A DNA stretch of 64,000 nt from Anabaena sp. UHCC 0187 (GTDB taxonomy: Bacteria; Cyanobacteriota; Cyanobacteriia; Cyanobacteriales; Nostocaceae). The position numbers and the translations under genes are program-made. The stretch spans positions 153,091-217,090 of the forward strand of contig NZ_VILB01000005.1 of the NCBI RefSeq assembly GCF_009712035.1. The letters run 5' to 3'. The notes below the pieces were generated by a model, which saw only the letters and a list, made by a program, of their open reading frames with translations, made no database searches and was not told the DNA's origin. Shown in pieces: positions 8,944-18,300 of this stretch; position 1 is the stretch's first letter, and each line of letters begins with the position of its first letter.

Positions 8944-9672
8944 ATGAGTAAAATTAACGGTTTTCTAGGTCGTCGTAACTTCTTGAAATTCGTAGGTTTA
9001 AGTACCTTGAGTATTGGTACTCTAACTGCTTGTAATGAAATCATTACTAACCGTTCACAAATCAGGATTCCTGAAAATAATCCTAATCCTAATCCAGTGA
9101 GTGCAGAGGAAGCAAAAAGAAGATTAATAGAAGGTAATAGAAGATTTATTAATCAAAATCGTCAATATCCAAATCAAACAAAAAGACGTTTACAATCAGT
9201 ATCTAAAAAACAGTATCCTTATGCAGCAATATTAGGATGTGCAGATTCTCGCGTACCACCAGAAATAATTTTCGATCAAGGATTAGGAGATTTATTTGTT
9301 GTGCGGATAGCTGGTAATATTGCCAGTAATGAAACCATTGGTAGTTTAGAATATTCTGCTGCTAACTTAGGAACACAATTAATAGTTGTTCTGGGTCATA
9401 AAGGATGTGGTGCAGTATCAGCAGCGATGGATAATCAACCAGATGATGGTAACATCGGTTCTGTAGTTGATGGCATTAAGCCAAGTTTATCTCAAAATCC
9501 AAGAATGAGAGGTAATATTAATGATAATGCAGTGATTAATAATATTGAATACCAAGCTAGAAAATTGCAAAATAATTCACAAATTATAGATAGATTAATC
9601 CGTGATAACAGATTAAAAATTGTCGGTGCTTACTATGATATTGATACTGGCAGAGTTCGGTTTTTAACTTGA
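8944..9672 (+). CDS. Beta-class carbonic anhydrase, exported lipoprotein
   Basis: This 242-residue protein interconverts CO2 and bicarbonate. Zinc ligands are visible as C99 (in GCADSR, with the Asp101/Arg103 dyad), H152 and C155 (GHKGCGAV). The N-terminus has twin arginines (GRRNFLKFVG), a hydrophobic stretch and a lipobox LTAC ending at C30, so it is probably exported and lipid-anchored outside the cytoplasm, possibly by Tat. This is not a carboxysomal enzyme. AGGTGGA precedes the ATG. It may belong with periplasmic EcaB-type carbonic anhydrases, but the exact orthology was not tested. Confidence 0.9.
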   Translation: MSKINGFLGRRNFLKFVGLSTLSIGTLTACNEIITNRSQIRIPENNPNPNPVSAEEAKRRLIEGNRRFINQNRQYPNQTKRRLQSVSKKQYPYAAILGCADSRVPPEIIFDQGLGDLFVVRIAGNIASNETIGSLEYSAANLGTQLIVVLGHKGCGAVSAAMDNQPDDGNIGSVVDGIKPSLSQNPRMRGNINDNAVINNIEYQARKLQNNSQIIDRLIRDNRLKIVGAYYDIDTGRVRFLT

Positions 9673-9690
9673 TATTTATCCATATTTTTT

Positions 9691-9725
9691 TCTTTATCTG
9701 CGTTTATCTGCGTCTATCTGCGTTT
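9691..9725. repeat. Short tandem repeat, TATCTGCG units
   Basis: Three tandem copies of (T/C)TATCTGCG(T) lie between the carbonic anhydrase and the JAMM gene. A related copy occurs near 54611-54650. They are part of the dispersed short repeats of this genome. Confidence 0.7.
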
Positions 9726-9735
9726 GAAAGCCACC

Positions 9736-10209
9736 ATGAATCTTCAACTCAAAACAAATCATCTAGAAATTATCAAAAATCATGCTGAAAAAACCTACCC
9801 AGATGAATGCTGTGGGCTAATTTTAGGTTATATAGATAGTGAATATAAAATTGTAGTAGAAATCATCCCCACAGAAAACGTCTGGAATAGGGAAAAGAGT
9901 AATTTTACAGAAAACCAAGAAGAATACAGTACCAGAAGCAGATATGCTATCGCTCCTCAAGTCATGTTACAAACACAGAAAGAAGCGAGAAACCGCAATT
10001 TAAATATTATTGGGATCTATCATTCCCATCCTGATTATCCTGCTGTTCCCTCAGAATGGGATAGAATATATGCTTGGCCAGAATACTCTTATGTGATATT
10101 ATCCGTACAAAATACTCAAGCTGGTGAACTGCAAAGCTGGACTCTTGATGAAAACCACCAGTTTCAAGCCGAGACAATTGAACTGATAAAATTAGCAAAT
10201 TTAAGTTAA
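9736..10209 (+). CDS. JAMM/MPN+ metalloprotease (Mov34/M67 family)
   Basis: The ATG at 9736 is preferred over the in-frame TTG at 9724, which lies in repeat sequence, giving 157 residues. The full JAMM zinc motif is present: E24, then HSH (H96, H98), seven residues, S106 and D109 (HSHPDYPAVPSEWD). Prokaryotic members cleave isopeptide or C-terminal extensions from ubiquitin-like sulfur-carrier proteins. The MoeB/MoeZ-type activating enzyme gene follows within 35 bp, matching the known coupling of JAMM proteases with E1-like enzymes in sulfur transfer. No MoaD/ThiS/CysO-like carrier gene is adjacent. Confidence 0.9.
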   Translation: MNLQLKTNHLEIIKNHAEKTYPDECCGLILGYIDSEYKIVVEIIPTENVWNREKSNFTENQEEYSTRSRYAIAPQVMLQTQKEARNRNLNIIGIYHSHPDYPAVPSEWDRIYAWPEYSYVILSVQNTQAGELQSWTLDENHQFQAETIELIKLANLS

Positions 10210-10242
10210 CATTAATACTCCGCGCTGATTCATACAACTGCT

Positions 10243-11415
10243 ATGCTAAATCCCAATCTGGATGAAATCCAGTTGACAAAAGACGACTACGAACGCTACT
10301 CCCGCCACTTAATTTTGCCAGAAGTGGGAATGGAAGGGCAAAAACGACTAAAAGCCGCCAGTGTATTGTGTATTGGTACTGGTGGACTAGGTTCACCATT
10401 GCTGTTATATCTTGCAGCAGCAGGTATAGGCAGAATTGGTATTGTTGATTTTGATGTTGTGGATACTTCTAACCTGCAACGTCAAGTTATTCACGGGACA
10501 TCCTGGGTAGGTAAACCCAAAATCGAATCAGCAAAAAACCGGATTCATGAAATTAACCCCCATTGTCAGGTTGATTTGCATGAAACTCGTCTGAGTTCAG
10601 AAAACGCTCTGGATATTATTCGTCCTTACGATATCGTTGTTGATGGAACTGATAATTTCCCAACTCGGTATTTAGTCAACGACGCTTGCGTATTATTAGA
10701 TAAACCCAACGTTTACGGTTCTATTTTCCGTTTTGAAGGACAAGCAACCGTCTTTAATTATGAAGGTGGTCCCAACTATCGTGACTTATATCCCGAACCA
10801 CCACCACCAGGAATGGTTCCTTCCTGTGCAGAAGGTGGAGTTCTGGGAATTTTACCGGGAATGATTGGCATTATTCAAGCCACAGAAACAGTGAAAATTA
10901 TTCTGGGTAATGGTACTACCTTGAGTGGCAGACTGTTGCTTTATAACGCCTTGGATATGAAATTCCGGGAATTAAAATTGCGTCCTAATCCCATCCGTCC
11001 AGTTATTGACAAGCTAATAGATTACGAACAATTCTGTGGTATTCCCCAAGCTAAAGCCGAAGAAGCAAAACAGCAGATGGAAATTCAAGAAATGACCGTC
11101 AAGGAATTGAAGGCCTTATTAGATAGTGGTGCAAAGGACTTTGTGCTGCTAGATGTGCGTAATCCTCATGAGTATGAAATTGCGAAAATTCCTGGTTCTG
11201 TGTTAGTCCCGTTACCAGATATTGAAAATGGTGGTGGTGTGGCTAAGGTGAAGGAATTACTCAATGGACACCGCTTAATTGCTCATTGTAAACTGGGTGG
11301 ACGTTCGGCGAAAGCCTTGGCTATCCTCAAGGAAGCGGGAATTACTGGTACAAATGTTAAAGGGGGAATTAATGCTTGGAGTCAAGAAGTAGATGCTTCT
11401 GTTCCTCAGTATTAA
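10243..11415 (+). CDS. moeB: Adenylyltransferase/sulfurtransferase (ThiF/MoeB domain + rhodanese domain; MoeZ type)
   Basis: This 390-residue protein has two domains. Residues 10-260 form an E1-like adenylating domain with GTGGLGSP (near 45), DFDVVDTSNLQRQ and PSCAEGGVLGILPG. Residues 280-390 form a rhodanese domain with active-site loop HCKLGGRS. The family activates the C-terminal Gly-Gly of sulfur carriers (MoaD, ThiS) and hands them persulfide sulfur, for molybdopterin, thiamine or cysteine synthesis. The fused rhodanese makes it MoeZ-like rather than E. coli MoeB. It is likely co-transcribed with the JAMM protease. The carrier substrate is not encoded here. Confidence 0.92.
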   Translation: MLNPNLDEIQLTKDDYERYSRHLILPEVGMEGQKRLKAASVLCIGTGGLGSPLLLYLAAAGIGRIGIVDFDVVDTSNLQRQVIHGTSWVGKPKIESAKNRIHEINPHCQVDLHETRLSSENALDIIRPYDIVVDGTDNFPTRYLVNDACVLLDKPNVYGSIFRFEGQATVFNYEGGPNYRDLYPEPPPPGMVPSCAEGGVLGILPGMIGIIQATETVKIILGNGTTLSGRLLLYNALDMKFRELKLRPNPIRPVIDKLIDYEQFCGIPQAKAEEAKQQMEIQEMTVKELKALLDSGAKDFVLLDVRNPHEYEIAKIPGSVLVPLPDIENGGGVAKVKELLNGHRLIAHCKLGGRSAKALAILKEAGITGTNVKGGINAWSQEVDASVPQY

Positions 11416-11484
11416 TAATTTTGTGCGGGATTGTTGATAATGTTTGGGAAAAACCTATAACTATCCCCAATCTGATCTTAACAA

Positions 11485-11521
11485 CAAGATACCCGAATTA
11501 TCTAAGAAATCGGGTATCTTG
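11485..11521 (+). terminator. Hairpin repeat / likely terminator after moeB
   Basis: CAAGATACCCGA (11485-11496) and TCGGGTATCTTG (11510-11521) are perfect 12-bp inverted arms, about 70 bp after the moeB stop. The loop contains TCTAAG. A nearly identical hairpin lies at 49348-49380, so this is a dispersed repeat reused as an intergenic terminator rather than a unique site. Confidence 0.65.
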
Positions 11522-11730
11522 CTATACTTAACATATAGGAATCTAATTTGATTTATGTACCTAATTTATACAAAAAAATCTTTAAAAAATACCAAAATTG
11601 TCCATTACTCATACTCTTTTTAAAGAGTAAGATGTCTAAAGTTTGCATAAACTTCATGGAAAATTTAGCTAAAGCAGTTTTTAGGTAGGTAAGGACATCC
11701 AGTGATAATAAAACATGACTCTAGCCTAGC

Positions 11731-11760
11731 TTGGCGTTAGCCATAGGCTACGCTATCAGA
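11731..11760. repeat. GTTAGCCATA/TAGGCTACGC palindromic dispersed repeat
   Basis: The sequence TTGGCGTTAGCCATAGG followed by CTACGCTATCAG is related to repeats at 46914-46951, 47168-47199 and 56544-56565. It lies in an intergenic region. It is one of the short palindromes scattered through this genome. Confidence 0.65.
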
Positions 11761-11886
11761 CAGCAAAGGACTTTCAACCTTCTTGCTATATATGACCAAG
11801 ACTTGAGAGTAAGTTTACTTGCAAAAACACAACTTAAACAGCATCTATCGCCACAGTAAATTGCCAAAATAATAATAGATTGCATT

Positions 11887-12603
11887 ATGGATACGCTTTC
11901 CACGACCAATTCCAAGATTCTGATTGTAGATGATGATTCCAGTGTTCGCAATCTCATCCAGCGTTTCTTGAGTCGGAAATATCAAATAGAATCAGCAGCA
12001 GATGGTAAAACTGCTCTGCTCTTATTTGAGCAATTCAATCCGGCCTTAGTGATTCTCGATTGGAATTTACCAGATGCAAATGGCTATAAACTCTGTCAAG
12101 AAATGCAAAGTCGTACCAATGTTTTAATCATGATGCTCACCAGTCGCAATGATGAAGCTGATAAAATTAAAGTCCTGGCTGCTGGTGCAGATGATTTTTT
12201 GACCAAACCATTTAGTCTAGCCGAGGTGGAAGTTAGGGTAGAAGCCCTGTTAAGGCGTGTCCGCTATATCCAGCCCAGTCCCTCACACCGCCTCACTTTT
12301 AACCAGTTAGCCATTAACTCAGACGCACGAGAGGTAACACTTAATGATAAACCTTTAGCCTTAACTGCTTTAGAGTTTAACATTTTACATTTTCTGGCTA
12401 CCCATCCTGGACAAGCATGGAGTCGTACCCAACTGATCCAAAAGATTTGGGGTTGTGATTATGTGGGAGATGGGCGAGTTGTGGATGTGCATATTGGCCA
12501 ACTCCGGAAGAAAATGGAAGTTGATTCTAGTATGCCGGAGTTCATTAAAACGGTGCGGGGTTATGGTTATAAGTTTGATCCACCAGAAAACATCAAAGTT
12601 TAA
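11887..12603 (+). CDS. OmpR/PhoB-family response regulator
   Basis: The protein has 238 residues. The N-terminal receiver domain carries the acidic pair in LIVDDDS, the phospho-acceptor Asp in LVILDWNLP and the conserved Lys in LTKPFS. The C-terminal winged-helix DNA-binding domain (residues 135-230) ends with the typical TVRGYGYKF. It would be phosphorylated by a sensor kinase and bind promoter DNA. No kinase gene is adjacent, so the partner and regulon are unknown. It does not look like RpaA or RpaB by eye. Confidence 0.92.
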   Translation: MDTLSTTNSKILIVDDDSSVRNLIQRFLSRKYQIESAADGKTALLLFEQFNPALVILDWNLPDANGYKLCQEMQSRTNVLIMMLTSRNDEADKIKVLAAGADDFLTKPFSLAEVEVRVEALLRRVRYIQPSPSHRLTFNQLAINSDAREVTLNDKPLALTALEFNILHFLATHPGQAWSRTQLIQKIWGCDYVGDGRVVDVHIGQLRKKMEVDSSMPEFIKTVRGYGYKFDPPENIKV

Positions 12604-12853
12604 ACTCTAAAAAAATAATTGTTGCGATAGCTTAACAACTTGGTTGAAATCGAGGCTTGATGAGATGATCAGTATTATTCTTTTGTAAATATTGAAGCTA
12701 AAGCCAGTCAGGGATTCGTGTCTACTCAAGCCTCAGATAAAATCCGATAAGTAGGTTGGCGTTAAAAATTATCGTTGTAGGAAGGCAAGAGGCAAAAGGC
12801 AAGAGTGAAGAGGTTTTGGGAGATTTTATTGTTCTTTACACAGTTTGGTTTTA

Positions 12854-13921
12854 TTATGTTGACCTACTTAATTTTGCCAATATTCTTTGTTTTTGTCTAA
12901 CTAAATCCATTGCCAAATTAATCGCTGCTTTCATGCTTGTCCCGTCAGCAATCCCTTTTCCGGCAATATCAAAGGCTGTTCCATGATCCGGGGAAGTCCG
13001 CACAAATGGTAAACCAATGGTAGTATTTACCGCCCGATCAAAAGCCATTAACTTCACGGGAATTAAACCTTGGTCGTGATAAAGTGCTAGATAAGCATCA
13101 GCGGGATTTTTGATCACAGAATTACCATACCAAGCAATACCTGGTTTTACCCACATTGTATCTGGGGGGATGGGTCCTTCTAGCTGTAAATGCGGGCGTT
13201 TTTGCCGTTCTGATTCTAACCAGGGAATTAACCAATCTATTTCTTCTGTTCCCAGTTGTCCCATTTCTCCACTGTGGGGATTTAACCCGGCGATCGCAAT
13301 TCTGCCATTTTTAATCCCAAAATCATTTTCTAAACACTCCACCAACAAATCTAATTTCTTTGTCAATAACTGCGGTGTTAAAGTCGCAGCTACTTGAGAT
13401 AAAGGAATATGGGTGGTAGCAAGTAGAGCGCGGAGTGTCCAACCAGTAAAAGGCGATCGCCCCACAAACAACATCCCAAAACGCTCAACACCAGCCTTTT
13501 CGGCTAAAAGTTCGGTTTGTCCCGGATAATTGTAACCAGCGGCTTTCCACGCCGATTTAGCGATAGGCCCGGTGACAATTGCATCAAACTCACCCGCCAA
13601 AGTTTGAGCGATCGCATATTCCATATAAGCAAAACTCGCCGCACCACTAGCCGTATTCCCTACACCTGTGATAATTTCACCAGCAGTAGGAACATCAACT
13701 ATAGACAAATCAGCCGGATTAGCTAAAGCTAGAGAATTCTCGATATTTTTACTGATACTTTCATAACTTTTAGTTAATAAAGTTCTATTCCCCACCACTA
13801 CCACATCACAATTTTGAGTAACTTCAGGATCTGCCAAAGCCTTCAAAATCACCTCAGAACCGATACCCGCAGGATCTCCCAGGGTCAGCACCAACCGTGT
13901 CCGTTTATCTTGATTAGTCAT
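12854..13921 (-). CDS. pdxA: 4-hydroxythreonine-4-phosphate dehydrogenase
   Basis: This enzyme oxidises 4-phosphohydroxy-L-threonine in the DXP-dependent route to pyridoxal phosphate. The ATG at 13921 gives 355 residues and begins [27 protein letters not shown], matching the family start; the frame is open 18 codons further but the extension is atypical. Visible motifs are [35 protein letters not shown] and [16 protein letters not shown], which include the metal-binding histidines and the phosphate site. It stands alone on its strand, divergent from petM. Confidence 0.95.
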   Translation of the reverse strand: MTNQDKRTRLVLTLGDPAGIGSEVILKALADPEVTQNCDVVVVGNRTLLTKSYESISKNIENSLALANPADLSIVDVPTAGEIITGVGNTASGAASFAYMEYAIAQTLAGEFDAIVTGPIAKSAWKAAGYNYPGQTELLAEKAGVERFGMLFVGRSPFTGWTLRALLATTHIPLSQVAATLTPQLLTKKLDLLVECLENDFGIKNGRIAIAGLNPHSGEMGQLGTEEIDWLIPWLESERQKRPHLQLEGPIPPDTMWVKPGIAWYGNSVIKNPADAYLALYHDQGLIPVKLMAFDRAVNTTIGLPFVRTSPDHGTAFDIAGKGIADGTSMKAAINLAMDLVRQKQRILAKLSRST

Positions 13922-14145
13922 TATTTTGTAGGGGAGGGGTTTCCCCGCCCATCTCCATCTATCCCCAATTATCATCCCTAAATTGGTTTAGAATTATTGA
14001 TAGGAGTCTAATCCAAATAGTTCTGATAGACCTATTTTACCTGAATCCTCAAAGTTGAAAATCAGATTTGAGTCTTCAAATCAAATTCAGCAGTCTGAAA
14101 AACAGGAAACATAAATCAACAATCCACAAAGGAGCATTACAGCAA

Positions 14146-14250
14146 ATGGGCGGCGAAATGTTAAATGCAGGGATGCTATCTTTCGGTCTAATCTTCGTAG
14201 GTTGGGCAATTGGTGCTTTGTTACTCAAAATTCAAGGCGCAGAAGAATAG
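14146..14250 (+). CDS. petM: Cytochrome b6f complex subunit PetM (subunit VII)
   Basis: This 34-residue protein starts [11 protein letters not shown] and ends LLKIQGAEE, a near match to known cyanobacterial PetM. One transmembrane helix spans roughly residues 9-27. PetM is a small structural subunit of the thylakoid b6f complex. The frame is open upstream to 14068, but the ATG at 14146 is the real start: AAAGGAG lies 11 bp before it and the length matches the family exactly. ycf39, another photosynthesis gene, follows on the same strand after a tandem-repeat tract. Confidence 0.95.
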   Translation: MGGEMLNAGMLSFGLIFVGWAIGALLLKIQGAEE

Positions 14251-14310
14251 AACGGAAGCAGGGGCAGCAGGGGAAGCAGAGGAAGCAGGGGAAGAAAAAT
14301 TAATTCTTTA

Positions 14311-14402
<92 letters not shown>

Positions 14403-14492
14403 ATCTTTCCTTAAAAAGATGTAAAGTTTTATTTAGATAACTAAATTCTGTTAAGATTCTTTTCATAAACATTAAGATATATAACCAACCCC

Positions 14493-15494
14493 ATGACATT
14501 ATTAATAGTTGGTGCAACTGGCACTTTGGGAAGACAAGTGGCTCGTCGCGCAATTGATGAAGGGTACAAAGTTCGTTGTCTAGTTCGGAGTCCTAAAAAA
14601 GCTGCTTTTTTGAAAGAATGGGGCGCAGAACTGGTACGGGGAAACTTGTGTAATCCACAAACCCTGACAGAAGCATTAACAGGTGTAACCGCAGTTATTG
14701 ATGCTGCTACATCTCGCGCCACAGATTCACTAACTATTAAAGAAGTAGATTGGGATGGCAAAGTAGCATTAATTCAAGCCGCTAAAGCTGCTGGTGTAGA
14801 AAGATTTATCTTCTTTTCAATTTTAGATGCTGATAAATACCCCAATGTACCGCTGATGGAAATTAAGCGATGTACGGAAGCATATTTAGCAGAGTCCGGT
14901 TTAAACTATACGGTTTTACGTTTAGCTGGATTTATGCAAGGGCTAATTGGTCAATATGGCATACCTATTTTAGAAAAACAACCAGTATGGGTAACAGGAA
15001 CATCCTCACCTATTGGCTATATGGATACTCAGGATATTGCTAAATTCGCGGTGCGGGCTTTGACTGTTCCAGAAACAGAAAAGCAAGCTTTCCCAGTCGT
15101 GGGAACTCGCGCTTGGAGTGCAGAGGAAATTATTAATCTTTGTGAACGTTTATCTGATAGAGATGCAAAAGTTACACGAATGCCCATCGGATTATTACGG
15201 GCTGTACAAAATTTACTGCGCTGCTTTCAGTGGGGATGGAATGTTGCTGATAGATTAGCTTTTACAGAAGTTTTAGCCAGTGGTAAAGCTCTAAATGCAG
15301 AAAATATGGATGAAGTATATACTGTTTTTGGGTTAGATAAAGAACAAACCACCACCTTGGAAGCATATCTACAAGAATATTTCAGTCGGATTATGAACAA
15401 GCTGAAACAGTTGGATTACGAGAAAGCTAAAACCAAAAAGCTCAAAAGTAAAAGGACTCCCTTTAAACAATCTTCCAAAGCCAATAGTCAATAA
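14493..15494 (+). CDS. ycf39: Ycf39-type NAD(P)-binding protein (photosystem II assembly)
   Basis: This 333-residue NmrA-like atypical SDR has the N-terminal GATGTLGR (residues 7-14) and VRCLVRSPKKAAFLKEWGAE, typical of Ycf39. In Synechocystis, Ycf39 binds high-light-inducible proteins and helps deliver chlorophyll to newly made D1 during photosystem II assembly. The usual SDR Tyr-Lys pair is not evident, as expected for this family. The last 30 residues are very basic (KAKTKKLKSKR), an extension beyond the core. Its location beside petM supports a photosynthetic role. Confidence 0.92.
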   Translation: MTLLIVGATGTLGRQVARRAIDEGYKVRCLVRSPKKAAFLKEWGAELVRGNLCNPQTLTEALTGVTAVIDAATSRATDSLTIKEVDWDGKVALIQAAKAAGVERFIFFSILDADKYPNVPLMEIKRCTEAYLAESGLNYTVLRLAGFMQGLIGQYGIPILEKQPVWVTGTSSPIGYMDTQDIAKFAVRALTVPETEKQAFPVVGTRAWSAEEIINLCERLSDRDAKVTRMPIGLLRAVQNLLRCFQWGWNVADRLAFTEVLASGKALNAENMDEVYTVFGLDKEQTTTLEAYLQEYFSRIMNKLKQLDYEKAKTKKLKSKRTPFKQSSKANSQ

Positions 15495-15577
15495 ATGTAA
15501 GACTAATGGTGACATGAATCAAAAATGTGTAACTATTAGATACAGAAAAATCATCTCTTAAACTTGGATATTTGAGT

Positions 15578-16495
15578 GTGCCGAAAGCAGGCATTATCTA
15601 CAACGATGTTAAACCGATAGCGAGTAGTGTCGCTATTGAACTAAAAGACAAACTTACCGCTGCTGGTTGGGATGTGTACATCACAGCGAGTATCGGTGGG
15701 ATATTAGGCTATTCTCAACCAAATAGTCCTGTCTTGCACACCCCTATTGAAGGTCTTACGCCCCCTGGCTTTGACTCAGATATGAAATTTGCAGTGGTGT
15801 TAGGGGGAGATGGAACTGTGTTAGCAGCATCGCGCCTAGTCGCCCCCTGTGGTATACCCATGCTGACAGTAAATACTGGTCACATGGGATTTTTGACGGA
15901 AACTTATCTCAACCAATTACCCCAAGCCATAGAACAGGCAATGGCGGGTGAATATGAAGTTGAAGATAGAGCTATGCTCACCGTCAAAGTTATGCGGGGA
16001 GATACGGTAAAGTGGGAAGCCCTCTGCTTAAATGAAATGGTGCTACATCGAGAACCTTTAACTTGTATGTGCCATTTTGAAATTGCGGTGGGACGACATT
16101 CACCGGTGGATATTGCGGCTGATGGGATTATTGTTTCTACCCCAACGGGTTCTACAGCTTATGCTTTAAGCGCAGGTGGGCCAGTAATTACTCCTGGTGT
16201 TCCTGTATTGCAGTTAGTCCCCATTTGTCCCCATTCCCTAGCTTCTAGGGCTTTGGTGTTTCCTGATAGTGAACCAGTTAATATCTATCCTGTCAACATT
16301 CCCCGGTTGGTAATGGTGGTAGATGGTAATGGTGGATGTTATGTTTTGCCAGAGGATCGGGTATATTTAGAGCGATCGCCCTATAGCGCCCGATTTATTC
16401 GTCTGCAATCACCGGAATTTTTCCGTATTTTGCGGGAAAAACTCGGTTGGGGTTTACCGCACATTGCTAAACCTAATTCTGTAGAATTGCCTTAG
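15578..16495 (+). CDS. nadK: NAD kinase
   Basis: This enzyme phosphorylates NAD to NADP using ATP or polyphosphate. The preferred start is GTG at 15578 (protein [10 protein letters not shown]), matching cyanobacterial homologues; a TTG two codons upstream (15572) is also open. It has 305 residues. The diagnostic GGDGT is near residue 75, followed by [19 protein letters not shown] and [15 protein letters not shown], which form the NAD-binding site. It has the length of the cyanobacterial group. Confidence 0.95.
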   Translation: MPKAGIIYNDVKPIASSVAIELKDKLTAAGWDVYITASIGGILGYSQPNSPVLHTPIEGLTPPGFDSDMKFAVVLGGDGTVLAASRLVAPCGIPMLTVNTGHMGFLTETYLNQLPQAIEQAMAGEYEVEDRAMLTVKVMRGDTVKWEALCLNEMVLHREPLTCMCHFEIAVGRHSPVDIAADGIIVSTPTGSTAYALSAGGPVITPGVPVLQLVPICPHSLASRALVFPDSEPVNIYPVNIPRLVMVVDGNGGCYVLPEDRVYLERSPYSARFIRLQSPEFFRILREKLGWGLPHIAKPNSVELP

Positions 16496-16506
16496 TTGTC
16501 AGTTGT

Positions 16507-16880
16507 TCAGTTAGGTAAATGCCAACTTAGTGTAACTCGCACTTCTCCATTCGGTAAAACTGATATTTCCCATACACCATCTAGAAGTTCGTTGGCTATA
16601 GTATCCATGATTTTAGTACCATAGCCACCTTTTTGGGGTCTATAAGTAGATGCTAAAATAGCTCTATCATTGACTATTACTAAAGTACATCTAATTCCCT
16701 TTTGCTCTAAACTAACAAATACTTGGGTAGCCGTACCGTGAGGTGGTTGAGCGTGTTGGATGACATTATTCAATACTTCACGGAAAAAGCGGTAAATTTC
16801 CTCTCTTTGTTCAATCCAAATACTGTTTAATTCTGTTTGGTAAAAATCTCAATGTCTTTAAATAAACCTGAGAATTTCAA
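16507..16880 (-). pseudogene. Remnant of a histidine kinase-like ATPase (HATPase_c) gene
   Basis: The frame ending at 16507 encodes a GHKL-type ATPase end: REVLNNVIQHAQ (N-box), IVNDRA (where NDG is usual), GGYGTKIMDTIA (G-box) and a final GEVRVTLSW. Reading upstream, the frame continues through EIYRFFREV to about 16848, where a TGA stops it. A related piece (LFKDIEIF) continues in another frame up to the pepP stop. So the gene is frameshifted and has lost its 5' part, with no sensor or H-box. The NDR in place of NDG also suggests decay. A short protein from the TTG at 16773 (88 residues) cannot be excluded. Confidence 0.65.
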
Positions 16881-16882
16881 AT

Positions 16883-18238
16883 TTAACAACCAACTAAATC
16901 TTCAACAGCACTAGCTTGATTTGGTAATGCGGCCGTTAAAACTTCACTTCCTAATTCTGTAACTAATACATCATCTTCAATGCGAATTCCCCGCACATCT
17001 GCAAATTGTGCTAGTCTTTCCCAATTAACTAAATATTGATATTGATCACGAGTTTTAGGATTATTCAAAATTGCCGGAACTTGATAAAATCCCGGTTCAA
17101 TTGTTACTAACATTCCTGCACGCAAGGGACGATTTAACCGCAAATAACTTAAACCAAAACGGCTACTTCTACTTCTTCCTTGATCATAGCCGGCGATGTC
17201 TCCTAAATCTTCCATATCATGAACATCTAAACCTAAAAGATGCCCAATTCCGTGGGGGAAGAATAAAGCATGAAGATCCATTTTTACCAAATCTTCTGGT
17301 TTACCTTGCAAAATTCCTAAATCTACCAAACCTTCAGCAATTGTAGTTGCTGCTAATAGATGAATATCTGCATATTCTACACCAGGAGCTATGTTTTGAA
17401 TACAAGCATCATGGGCAGCTAAAACAATATCATAAATGTCTCTTTGGGTAGAGGAAAACTTACCAGAAACAGGCCAAGTGCGGGTAATATCAGCAGCCCA
17501 ACCCGTCTGGGTTTCTGCACCCACGTCAGCTAAAAGTAAATCCCCTGGTTGCAGAGAGTGGTAATAATGATTATTGTGTAAAACTTCACCATGAACTGTG
17601 ACAATACTGGTGTAAGCAGTGGTCATATTCTGACCCATAATGACTGCTTCCATTGCAGCGCGGACTTCGGCTTCTAATTTAGCTGAAGAAGTTGCCGCCA
17701 TTCCGGCTTTGTGGGCTGTCACACTCACATTTGCAGCTTTACGTAATTCCACCAATGCTGCTGCGTCGTGGGTAAGCCGCAGAGAAACAATGGCTTTTGC
17801 TAGTTCTAAATCAATTCCTGACCGTGGATTTTTTGGGAAAACTGGTCTATTTAAAAGTTGGGTTTGCTGTGTCCAAGTAGCTGCATCTTGTACAGGAACA
17901 GTCGCCGCATTTTCTAAATAATTTCCTAATTCTGCCATGGTTTTGGCTTCATCCGCGCCTATTTTGGCAGCGATTTCTTCACGGGTTGGAGTTTCTCCAT
18001 GCCAGAGGGCGCTACTGGGGTGGGGGTCATCTATAAATAGTTGTAGCTTGCCACTTTCTAGGCGAATGGCGGCGTTTTCGAGGGGAATTCCGGCAAAATA
18101 GAGGAAATGGCTATTGGCACGGTGGGGGAAGGTATTGGCGGGGAAGTTGCGGGGACTGCTATTACCAGACCAGAGAACGGTGGGAAAGTCTATGATTTCT
18201 GCTAGTTTTTGGCGGCGCTGGTGAAGGGTGGTTTGCAT
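16883..18238 (-). CDS. Xaa-Pro aminopeptidase (M24B)
   Basis: This metallopeptidase removes N-terminal residues that precede proline. The ATG at 18238 gives 451 residues; the frame is open 11 codons more but runs into repeat sequence. An N-terminal creatinase-like domain (PTVLWSGNSSPRNFPANTF) is followed by the pita-bread catalytic domain. Its metal ligands are the Asp residues in LLADVGAET and AADITRTW, the His in PHGIGHLLGLDVHD, the Glu in TIEPGFYQ and the Glu in IRIEDDVLV. All five ligand segments are intact. It lies upstream of the histidine-kinase remnant on the same strand. Confidence 0.93.
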   Translation of the reverse strand: MQTTLHQRRQKLAEIIDFPTVLWSGNSSPRNFPANTFPHRANSHFLYFAGIPLENAAIRLESGKLQLFIDDPHPSSALWHGETPTREEIAAKIGADEAKTMAELGNYLENAATVPVQDAATWTQQTQLLNRPVFPKNPRSGIDLELAKAIVSLRLTHDAAALVELRKAANVSVTAHKAGMAATSSAKLEAEVRAAMEAVIMGQNMTTAYTSIVTVHGEVLHNNHYYHSLQPGDLLLADVGAETQTGWAADITRTWPVSGKFSSTQRDIYDIVLAAHDACIQNIAPGVEYADIHLLAATTIAEGLVDLGILQGKPEDLVKMDLHALFFPHGIGHLLGLDVHDMEDLGDIAGYDQGRSRSSRFGLSYLRLNRPLRAGMLVTIEPGFYQVPAILNNPKTRDQYQYLVNWERLAQFADVRGIRIEDDVLVTELGSEVLTAALPNQASAVEDLVGC

Positions 18239-18257
18239 TTTGATTAAGGAATGTTTC

Positions 18258-18290
18258 GCGCAAAGGCGCAAAGGTGCAAAGGCGCAAAGG
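18258..18290. repeat. Tandem GCGCAAAG repeat
   Basis: Four tandem copies of GCGCAAAG (one reads GTGCAAAG) lie between rsmH and the peptidase gene. It belongs to the dispersed short-repeat set of this genome. Confidence 0.75.
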
Positions 18291-18300
18291 AAGAAGCAGT

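Larger units (their letters stand above)
11416..11886. other. 471-bp intergenic region before the response regulator
   Basis: It contains the 37-bp hairpin at 11485-11521, then AT-rich sequence, then a copy of the GTTAGCCATA-type palindromic repeat at 11731-11760. No ORF with a family signature and no tRNA were seen. Confidence 0.5.

Noticed and set aside
14068..14145. 26-residue upstream extension of petM
   Set aside because: PetM is 34 residues in cyanobacteria, and the Shine-Dalgarno points to the ATG at 14146.
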